From Macquaria australasica (Eukaryota; Chordata; Actinopteri; Centrarchiformes; Percichthyidae): DNA of 64,000 nt. The stretch lies in the NCBI GenBank assembly GCA_005408345.1, contig SEMN01000063.1, forward strand, positions 744,001 to 808,000. Reading direction: 5' to 3'. Within the stretch, counting starts at the first letter, position 1. The number at the start of each line of letters is the position of its first letter. The notes under the pieces are model-generated. The model saw only the letters and a list, made by a program, of their open reading frames with translations. It made no database searches and was not told the origin of the DNA. Shown here in pieces: positions 10,901 to 22,300 of the stretch. Position numbers and translations under genes: made by a program.

Positions 10901-13900
10901 CTAAACATTTTTTTAAAAGTTGCCTAATATCCAAGAGCATTCATTTGAAGAACTGAAAACAATTAACATTTAAGTAGTTAAGTAATAATCTTTTGTTGCT
11001 CCAAGCCACGTCCTGTCTGTTCAGTCAGTGAATTTCTGACACCATGTTTTTAGTAGTTTTCCTGTATTTAAGGTGATATTAATGCGTTTCCAATAACACT
11101 TAAAACTTTGCTTCATTTTTTTAACCCCACAGAAAAACTTTCTTCCTAATTAATTTGAACTGAACTAATCCAAATCATTCAGTACTCATTATCGTCTGAT
11201 TCTAATCATTATGCTCTTATTACAGGCCATCATCCACCCTGACACGGGGGAAAAGATCCTCATGCCCTTTCGGATGTCAGGTACAGTAGCTTGGTGTGGA
11301 AGCATTGGGGGACGTGGGATCTAGGGGCTTGTTATGTGGTCCAACATGGAGGCGTCGTTCACCCTGGGAACTGTCATGGCTCAACGGGGCTCTTCAGGTT
11401 GTCTGGAAAAGGTCACACTCAGCTGGGCGCTGATTAAGACCTCTCTCCCATGGTGACGGAGAAGTTCTTGAGGCCTCTGAAGAAGCAAACACAAGTATTT
11501 TTGTCCAGTCTCAAAGCACCTTTTTTGTAAGGCGACTTTGAAGTGTCGGAGAGAGGGTGGGAGACGGAACGAATGAGGGAGGAGAAAGGGACTAATATGT
11601 TATTATACCAGCATTATGTATATGTCAGACAAATGGGAATAAGCTGCAGAATCTGATTTCTCTGTCTAACCTATGCAGCAGACTATTTAAGAGGAACAGA
11701 ATAATGTGTTTTTAAAGAACTTTAAATCTGACAGCAGAATAACCTAAAAGCAAACAATTATGAGTTTAAGATGGTTGTCTTTTAACAGGTTTTATCCCAT
11801 TTGGCACACCAGTGGTAAGTTGTTTTTTTTTTGTTTGTTTTTTGTTTTTTTTAACATACATTTCAGTAATGCAAAGCCAGTCATCATATTTATTTATTAG
11901 TCCAAAATGTAGTCATTCTGTAAAGGGTCTTATCTTTGTGCAGGTTGTTGGCCTCCTTCTCCCAAATCAAACGTTGGTGTCCACTATCTTCTGGCAGGTA
12001 AATACCTACTTCTTGATCAGTAAAACTCAGACTGACATAATATTATCAACCTCTTCTCAATTTCATTTAATTAATTAATTAATTAATTTATTTATTTATT
12101 AATAAAGAAAGCACACCTTAATCAACATTTCTGTAAACTTTCCAGTGTTCGCCAGCCAGCCAATTTTCAACTTCAGTCCTGGCAAGATGTTGTAAAACCA
12201 ATGAAGTGACAGGCTGAGAAATACAAACACTTGACAGAAAGACAACAAAAGCAACAAAATTAGCATTCTGAAGATAGTGCCACAAGACAAAGCAATTGAT
12301 TAACATTGATGCAATGATATAATAATAATATCCGCTTTTAGTTTAAAATGCATCTTTATTTAATATGGCATTTGGCATATTAGAAATTTCTTCTGAATAA
12401 AATTTTGAACATAGCAGTTGTCAAGCAGTGGGCTTCATGGAAAATCTGGTTTTAAGTTAAAGAAACTAATTGAAATACTGCTGGTGTGAGACAAAGACTG
12501 CATTGTCTAAATCATCGTCTCATTTCTGCAATAAAATAAAAATGTTGAACTCGAGGATGAGCTTTTTCCAGAACTTGACTGCTCCATTCGCTCAAAACGG
12601 CCTTGAGATACAGTTGAAAGCTCAGGGAAAAGCTTATAAGTGAAGTTTGAGCTTAAAACATTTTATCCACTGGGACATTTAGGGGATAGCAGATGAGCCG
12701 AGTGGTGGGCTCGTTGTGGGAGGGACGGGGAAATCCTATAGTGCTGTATGAGCATTTATGTTTTACATCTGCTTTTGTGTATTTCTGTAGATGCTCTGGT
12801 ACACAAACATTTTTTTTGTTTTATCACAGATATGTGTTTTCCTGGGTCAAGAGCCTCCATAGTCCCATTTGTTTACACTAATTAATCAGAAAGGGACATA
12901 ACAATGTTGAAAATGCTAAATGTAGCACCTGTAATCATAGAGTAATATATCAGGTGTATCAGCACATTTACTAACAAGCTCCTCTCCTTTTACAGTGGTT
13001 AAACCAGAGTCACAATGCCTGTGTTAATTACTGCAACCGCAACGCCTCCAAGGTACTGTATCAGTGACCCGGTCCCATTCAGGCAGATACTGTATATACT
13101 GTTTATAAACAGTTGTGAAATGCTTTCATGTTGTAATCTCACTTAATTTTCACTTTAGCCGGCTCCAGTTTCCAAATTCGTCCAGGGATACCTCGGAGCG
13201 GTGACCAGCGCAGTCTCTATCGCTGTGAGTTCCCATAATGCCTCTGCTCTGACTGAACAGGCCCTGTAACCCCAATGACTTGATGTCATCACACAGCAAT
13301 TGCTGAGTCACTTATTGATCCATTATGTCTTTCAAACCAGGGGGAGACCAATATGTCAGCATAATATTGGACCTTTGTCAACCGCAAAATAGAGCTGGAG
13401 GGTTCTTTCTACATAAAAAGTCTATAAAACCTGCAACCAGATTGTGTTGTTTTTGCAGACGTGTTTGTCTAGGTGTGACATATGCCAAAGGTTCCCCTAT
13501 TCACCCTGCTATCCCAATAAAAATGCCATTAATCAGGGCTTCAGTACAGAGTTTAACTGTTGTTTCAGATGCTTTCCCACCCTGACAGGAATACATTTTT
13601 TTGGTGAAACACAGTCTTACAATTGTTTTGACAGGAAAATGGCCAAATTCAAAGAAGCTGAATATCAGCATAAACCTTTCAATACCAGCCTTCACAATAC
13701 CCATTATCATTTGAACCTTTTTTCTTACCTTTATGTCATCAAAGGCTCAAATGTCAAAAGAGTATAATACACGTTCACACACCTGCCTGACACAGCCCTT
13801 AGCGTGGACACAGGGCTCAAACTGAGCCAATTACTGGTCCCGCTGGGCGCTCATCCGGCTGCTGCCCTAAGGCTTGACAACGGCAACGAGCACTGAAAAA

Positions 13901-16900
13901 AAATCATGGGGTGTCTGGAGGGTGGAACGACGGGCATGAAGGGGGGCAGGAGCTCTCCAATTAAACGTCTGCTTTGGTGACGACCCCCTGCCGGGCTGAG
14001 GAGAGCCGGAGGCTGAAGTGGCGTGGTGGTGTGTTATGTGAGAGTACATAGTCTTTTGACTACAGCCCTCTAGTGTGTTAAAATACAGTACAGTATTGAA
14101 TTGTGTATGCAGAGAGCCAGAAAGTCACTTTTCTCCCAATCATACCATTTCTGAAACCATGTTTCATGGCACTCAGAAAGACCAAAAAACAATTCATTCA
14201 AATATTCAGTGTGTGTTTAATTGGCTTTTTAAAACGGAGTCAGTGGCTGATTGTCTGTATCATGTGCGTCTGGTTTTCCTTCAGGTCGGGTTGAACATGT
14301 TAATCCAGAAAGCCAGCCGCTTCAGCCCAACTACCAGGCTTTTGGTGCAGAGGTTCATCCCCTTCCCAGCAGTGGGTAAGTTCAAAATCTCAGTTAAACA
14401 CTTAATGGGACGGACAGGGATTAAGCCCAGTTCTCTACTAAAATGGCCTTTTAAACTAAATTGGTTTAAGTTTGAGGTCACATTGTAGTTTTGGTCTAGT
14501 CTTGAACTAACTGACCAGAGTAGGATGAATAGTTTCTCCAGTTTTAAAATAAACCTCCAAACATGATATTACACGAACATTTACTATATGTAACAAAATA
14601 ATCGTCTCACAGCCTTTAGCAGCGGACAGATTATGTGATTGGAAGCCCTGGGAAAAGCTAGTAAGTGGCCCTTGAGTTGAAATTAACACGTCATTTATAT
14701 ATAACTTTTATTATGTAGTGTTAGCTTGTTGGCATGCTAACAATTACCCTGTTAGTCGAACATGCTAATGTATACCATGCTATGTGTGTAGAAAATAATT
14801 CTGAAAAAAAACAGAGACCTAACATAAACCTTCAGATCCAGTATAAACTCATTCTTATCCCTAGTGTTGATAAGTATAGTGTCTACCTCTTAGAACTGCT
14901 CTGTGATCATTAGAAAAGGCTGTATGCGAGCCAAGCACAGCTGAGCAATTTGTGTCATTCTGTTCCTCACGGTCCGTTTTCCTCTGCAGGGTTAGTGACG
15001 TGTTGCGAGCTCGCTTTGTTAGACGTGTGTGGAGCCACAAATCCACGATTTTCATGCCACTCTCCCGCAGACACAGTCACACCCAGGGGTATAGACCCGT
15101 GTTCCAGAATGCCCCGGGCTGCTGGCTCATAATTAAATTGTTTGCCTGACCCCTCCCTTTCTTACCATGGCAGCTCTTTCAATTAAATCAACAGGTTTCT
15201 ACAGCGCTGCCTTTGCCTGGTAATTGGCTGCTTGTTAGAACTCTGCTGCCGCAAACAAATTGGATAATTACCCCCAAAGTGGCGTCCATGTCAAGGCCTC
15301 ATTTACCTGATTTCTGTTTGTTCATTGTGGTTGCTGTTGTTGTTTTGGTAGGCCCATATAGAAGGTAATTAAAATGGCTAATTGAAGCGAGCGAAAGCAA
15401 AGTGCTGTTTGAATTTTCACCCGCTTGATTTTGTTTGCTTACTTAAGGCTAGATTTATTTGTAATAACCTAATCAAGCAGCGACCTGTCATTCAATTAGA
15501 TTATGAAGACCTTAACTGGAGGGAAAGCCATGATGCCAGAAATTTATTGGGATAATTAATTTAATTTTTAAAATATTTGTCATTATTTGTGATATTTAGC
15601 AAGTAATTACGTGAAAAGTTCTTGGGTGCATTTCCACGAGTGTACCACTAGTTATTAGATGACAATTAAAATGTACATAAATGTAATTATTTTAAATAAT
15701 TACAAATTACAGCCACATATTTCAGCAATGAGCTGTACAGACTTTGTAATTAAATTAATAAAAGCATCAAAGAAATTATAAAATTGAATCCATTATTGCA
15801 AACAGTTTTTTTGAAAATGATCTGTTTGCTGTAGTTTTTGTTATTCCTTGCCAAAATCCCACTATCTGTCCCTCTATTAATTGGTCTGGATAAAAAAAAT
15901 CCCTTTTGTGGTAAAAAGAGCTATTTGCTCAGTCAATTGAATTCTCACAAAGCGACCTGCCAGCCCTGCAGCCCTTAGTAAAGATAACTCTGAACGCTGT
16001 TGTCTTAAATTAAAAGGCTTGCGGCGCCACCACTAAACTCTCTAAAATGAGTTTTTCTTATTCCTATTCGAGTCAAGGAGAAAGGTCCATCTATATTAAC
16101 ATACATTTGTGTTCATTTTGGATTTCGTGAATAAATCACAGGGTAACAACACTGCTGTTTGTGGACCTATCAGTCACCTTGGTTATGATGTCCGTCGACT
16201 ATTTGGCTTGAGTCAAAGTCATACACACACAGAGGCATGGCGTTCAATTTTAGGGATTATGACACACATGACATGGCAGTGATGTACTACATTTGGGCAG
16301 TTTCAGTGAGTAAAGCAAGCAAGGCTTTTAGAAGGCCACTCAATGTCAGTTAAAGGTGGAAAATCTATATTTTCATCACAGTAAATTAATTTTAATTTAA
16401 ATAATTTTATATTATTAATAATATTATTATGTCTTGGATATAATTTTCTAAAGAAGGCAATAGAGAACATGGGCAAAGGTGATTTCTTGAATATTGTTTC
16501 CTCCTGATCCGAATATACAGTATATGGTAAATATATGTCAAACAAGACTCTACAGCCAGGCAGTACCCACCACAGTACCCTTGAGCAGGGAACCAAACCC
16601 CTTCCTGCTCCATGGCACTGTACAGGCTGCCTAATGTTAAACCTCAGCCTGAGGGTGAAAAGACAATTTGCTCAATTGTGAAATAATAAAAAACATCAAA
16701 TTACTAGATGTGAGACACTTCACTTTCATTTCTAAAAACATTCTCACCTTTCTACAGCAAGCGCAAATGTCTGCAACGTGGTGCTCATGAGACACTCGGA
16801 GCTGTCGGAGGGCATCAGTGTGCTCGACGACAACGGGAACGTGGTGGGAACATCAAAAGTGGCTGCCAGGCATGTATGTTGCTCTGCTCTCAGCTTTTAT

Positions 16901-19347
16901 CTGATGTGAATTCTTCAGGTGCAGCTTTGTTGGTTTTTATATTAGTGATTGATGTAGTTTGTGAATGCAATATAGTGCTAATTAAAATAGTAATAATAGA
17001 AAGAAATAATAGCAAAAAAATAATTGTTTTGCGTCTTCTTTTTGTGACAGGCACTTTTAGAAACAGCGCTGACCAGAGTGGTCCTACCCATGCCAATTCT
17101 GGTGCTCCCTCCCATGATCATGGCTGTACTGGAAAAGTAAGAGGCTGCATTATTTTTATCTTTCATGAATTCCTCCTTTCAGTTTTCTCAAACCTAATGG
17201 GCTTGTTTGGCATCTACTAAGAGATGATATAGAGGGTTTGTGGTTAGCAAAGCTTTTGTGATAGAAGCCGTGTTCTTTAATATGCAGCCTGGGTTTCAAT
17301 GCTCGTGTCCACCGTATTTTAAAGAATTAAGTTGGTGTCATTTTGCTTCCCTACCCTGTCTGTGGCTCTCAGCCCCATGCCCATTTTTTCCTGCTGAAGA
17401 TGTTATCTTCTTAAAAAATGGCTCACAAATATGTAGTTTCATTTAAAAAAAAAAAAAAAAGACTCAGTAATTTCCTAAAACAGCTGGGCACTGTAGTTTT
17501 TGGCAAACGTTGCTCATACAGAAGTTAGTGGTGCATTCGTAGGGGATTATTTTCGGTGTTGGATTAATACACATTTGGTGTGCTAGTGGGTATTTACCCA
17601 GCAGGACGGTGTATGTGGGATTGGCTTTTCTTCTTTGAAAGGCAATACAGGAAGTCTAGTTTTGACATGGAGACAGTTGTCTTTCTTAACCTGTTTCCTC
17701 TGGATTTTCTGCTGATTGACTTTCTGTAGGTGGCGCCATTTTCTTTGTCCAGTCAGCCATTGTGAAAACTGCTATTGTAGTCAATGAACCCTCTCTACCA
17801 CTGAGATTCAGTGTTGTGTGATATGACTGTAATGATGTCTTAATGATGCAATGTGTTTATACGGACGTCCTGTGATCGATGGCCTGACTGTGCCTGCGGT
17901 GTGCTGAGGAATGCAGCCATCTTTGTAAATCCTTGACAGCACTTGTCCCGACCGCTCCGAGCAGGCGGGCTCAGACAGCGATGGCCGGCTGCCCAGGTGT
18001 GTTTGGGATTCCTGGCAGCTGAATGACTGAATGGGAGGAGGGGGGGGGGGGGGGTGTATGTGAGAGTTAGCAGGGGGCTGTGAGGTTCACTGTGGTTGCA
18101 GGTGAGTAGTGCTCAGCTATCCTCTCTGTCACAGCTTGCCTTCATTGGCTCTCAATGGAGCGAGGACAAGGGGACAGAGACGGGTCCCTGGGCGGCCCCC
18201 AAATGATGGATTACACTGCTGAGAGCAGATTTAGGGCAGTGACAGCAGGTTCTGTCCTTCATGTGTTTCGGTAGCTGTGAGAGGCTACAGACCCATACAT
18301 GTATTTAGAACATCTATTTATTTTTGTGTCTCTTAAGCTACATCTACCTGCACCGAGAAAACAGGGGTGGGCAATATGGATAAAATTTTGTCATGCAATG
18401 TTATTTTGTATTGGGATAACAATATATATTGTGGTAGTATATTTTCTGGAAATTTAATAGAGAAACTGACTACAGATTTATCAACCAAGAGCTCAGTTTA
18501 GATTATAGTTTTCTATAGTTTTCTCCTCTTTTCTTGATTGTACAGAAGCACCCAAAAATACTTGGTGCATCTAAATTTAAAGGTACTCTGTGGAGTTTTC
18601 TTGTAAACAAACAAATTCATTGTGTGTATCTTTGAGGTTTAACAAACATGTTGGGTGCATTTCCTACTTCATAAACATACATTTGCAAAGAGTATTTTAA
18701 ATCCTACATTACTTGCATCCATGTCTGCTCGCTTGCAGTTTCCTTCTTCCTTACTTTTGCTGCCGCATTACTACGTCACTTGGCATTTTACCTTTTGTAG
18801 AGTAGTGGAATAGCATGAAACCTTCGACATCTCTTTGCCATGTGTGTCCTCGACGCTGTGCAGGACATATCAAAGGACCCACTTGTAAAAACATTTATCC
18901 GTAGCGCTACTACTGGCCAAAAACTACGCTTTGTACCTTTTTTTTATTTTTTTTTATTTTTTTAATGTTGCATAAGCAAATAAGAGGAAATGTTCTGAAC
19001 TTTTGAACTATTAACTGTTGAAAAAGAACTAATCTCTAGAGCAGCCACAGAATTTAAACAACAGCTTCTTCCGCTTCTGACAAAGAAACACCTTCTGGCT
19101 TTTACTTAATTCTGTTGCATTTTCATGTTTATCATCACCCCCACCTCCTTCATGAGGTGTTTGTTTAGTGTAGAAATTAGAAACCTGCTTTACAGTTTAA
19201 TTGTTCCCCTTCACATACCTCTGTATATGCAGCACAGCAGGCTCTGCAAGACTAGAAAATAACTGAAAAAATGTTCAGAAAGCACCGTATTTGATGAGGG
19301 CTATATTTCCATCACATTTATTTGTTGCCTTCATGCAAACATAGTCA

Positions 19348-19387
<40 letters not shown>

Positions 19388-22300
19388 CGCTAATATATAT
19401 TTTTCTGGTCATGAAAGTAGATCTTAATATGACAGCTCTTGCTCTTGGAATTGAGAAATGTAGTGTTTTGTCAGTCATTCAAGGGCATAGTGTTAGTGGG
19501 ATATTCTATTAATTGGTCTTCTCATGGTGACAGGGAGGCTTAGTCACGGTGTCAGAGGTTCAAGTAAACACTTAAACCTGGGTAAGACCTCAGCCAGAAT
19601 ATGGCCTCTAGCCAGGTTATTCAGTGCATATGAATGCAGCCAGTATTGCATGAAATTGTCATTAATTTTGAATAATGTCAAGTTTCATCACCTGATTTGA
19701 AGGTTTCCAAACCTACATATGTGGCCAAACCTCTTGCATCTCACATACCTCACAACTTTTCTCCCATTGACTTTTCTCTTTCTCATCCAGTTCTGAGATG
19801 TGTATCTGCACGTTTGTGTGTGTATATGTAGCCTAATTAAACCATGGCAGCCATATGTGTTAATGAGCTCCCTCATTAGGCAGTAGCTCTCCTCGTTAGG
19901 TGGAGAGGCGTCGCTGGTGGAGGAGAGATGGAGCGGCTCTTTCTCAAGCTCCTGCTGAGTTCGCTGTCCCACACACTGAAGAGGGGATTATCCTACGGAG
20001 GGCAGCGAGGAGAGAGGAGAAATATGGGCTGAGACGAGTATATTTCTGGAGATAGATCTTTTAAAAAAGTCCTAAAAAAGCCCGTTTTGTTCAGATAGAG
20101 AAAATACAGCTTTTGCAATTGATGGCAATACATTTTTGAAACTCTTAAAATACATTTGTAAAGTATTTTACACATAAGAGTTATTTAACAAGTGACCATG
20201 TAAAATTCTAAACAAACAACAATAAAAAAGATTAAACCGTAAACATGAATTGGACGGATCTGAATAGTTTTTAAATGGTTACAAAAGCCTTCACAGCTGA
20301 TTCCGCTGTTGGTTGTTGAGTCAAACTTTGCATGAACAGAGAAATCACTTGCTGTTTTTTAAAAGAGTGTTTGGTAATACAGTGTAATGGTGCATTTCAT
20401 TGGACGTATGTTGTTTCATTGTTATTCAAGTTTCTCATATTCATTTCTAATAAAAGCTTACTGATCCATGGGAAATGTACCATTTACATTTCATAATTAA
20501 GCACCTGTGTAGCATTTTTCTGACCATGGGTTGATAATCTAGTGAAGACATTAAAGGTTGTGTATACCTACATGTCTGACATACAGTATGTCACGTTGCT
20601 GTGACATGTTTCCACACCTGATGCCTAAATTTGGTTTTATCAAATAGGAACAAATTTAACATTTAAAACATTTGCTTTAACTCCTGAAAAATTTACTTTT
20701 TGAAAATGTTTGTCTGCCTCAATGATTGGTCTATACAATTAGAATCTCCTGAATGCATGTATTGATTGAACAGTGAATGTATATTTGTTGACTGTATATG
20801 CAGGCCACTCTATATTGAATTGTGTTGAGTGTGAGCTTCTGCTGTCTAGAGCTAGAACGATCAATCACCTGGGCCGATATATCTGTGATAATATACTATT
20901 GCTGATATATATGTAGGACAGTAATTAATAAGAAATGTCAGTACACATCTGCCAAAGATAGGTTTGAGCTCCTTTAGAAACAGTGTTGCCTTCACATTGC
21001 TTGTCAAGAATATCAGCTGATATTATCACAATATTGGTATTGGTATCTGCCTAAAAAGATCCAGTATCAGTCGGATTCTACTGCTGTGCCTTTACCATGT
21101 AATGTCATGGGTACAGTGTAAGTTTGTGGAAGATACATCCTCAGTGTCGCCACCACCACAACACCTATCTGTACATTAACTGTGGGGTCAATGAAGTGGC
21201 AGTGTTTCTGTCTCTTCTGTGTCCTGCCAGGCTCCCTCTCCTGCAGAGACGACGGAGGCTCGTCCTGCCCGTTCACAGTTTGGTGTGCCTCGCCGCCTTC
21301 GGCCTGGCTCTTCCCCTCGCCATCAGTCTCTTCCCACAGATGTCCCAGGTACGTCATCTCCTCTACTAAGGAGTATGTCTTTCCTCTTAGATACAATAGA
21401 ACATTAATTAATGGTGCATTGAAGTGGGCTTTTCTAACACAGCTTTGTCCGAAGTTATTTTGCTTCCGTCTTTGGTGTTAAGTGATCTTTGCTTTGGTGT
21501 TTCTGCACTGCAATAATCAACTTGTCAATCAAACCAAATGGTGTCATTACTGTGGTAAAGCTTTCTTTGGATTTCCTGTTGTTGAAGTTTCTATAGGTAG
21601 CACTTTTTTCTTCATCTGTCCAGCCACACTTTCTGTCACTCCTCATGTGAGCTATTGAGTCCTCCATTTGAAAGAGCTGAACAGACAGTTGAAAATGTAA
21701 AAGCTTTCATGAACTGGCTTTAGGTTTAACCCGTATTGTGTTTATATCATTTGAAAATAAGAGCAGCACAACAGAACATATATCCAACGTCATGGATGAA
21801 TTATTTTCAAAGCCCATGTGGTTGTTATTACAATGGTAATGCTCAGAGAGGGATCAAACACACACAAAAAAAACTAAATGGCAGAATCAACGTCATAATT
21901 GACAGTGATGCCAAGCGCTCCTTCTTTTTTACTTCTTCACATCCTGACTGTGTAAAATGAATGCGTTGCTCAGGTCGGACATGACTCGGTTTCAGTGAGT
22001 GATGTTGATGACCGGAGTCTCCTGACCTCTTTAACGTTCCCTATTGAGCTTTACAGAGGCTCTCTCCTAATGAGGTGTAGCCCTCTGAGACTTAACCCGC
22101 TCTGTTATGATCTGCCCAGAGCCTGTATTGCCTTCATTCACTGATGCCATCCAGGCTAGCAGGCTGAGATCTAACTTTAGCCTTATTACCTCAGTGTGTG
22201 TCATTCTACTCATTAAATGGCTATGATAGCATGATGTTGTTTTTCACTCCATCTCTCATCTCTTTGTCTTCTCTCTGCCAAATGACTTGCTGACACGAGC

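Noticed and set aside
14075..14488. 137-codon + frame
   Set aside because: It is open only because it includes sfxn5 exon 10; the ends are intronic read-through.
21067..21396. Minus-strand frame overlapping sfxn5 exon 13
   Set aside because: Shadow of the conserved + strand coding exon.
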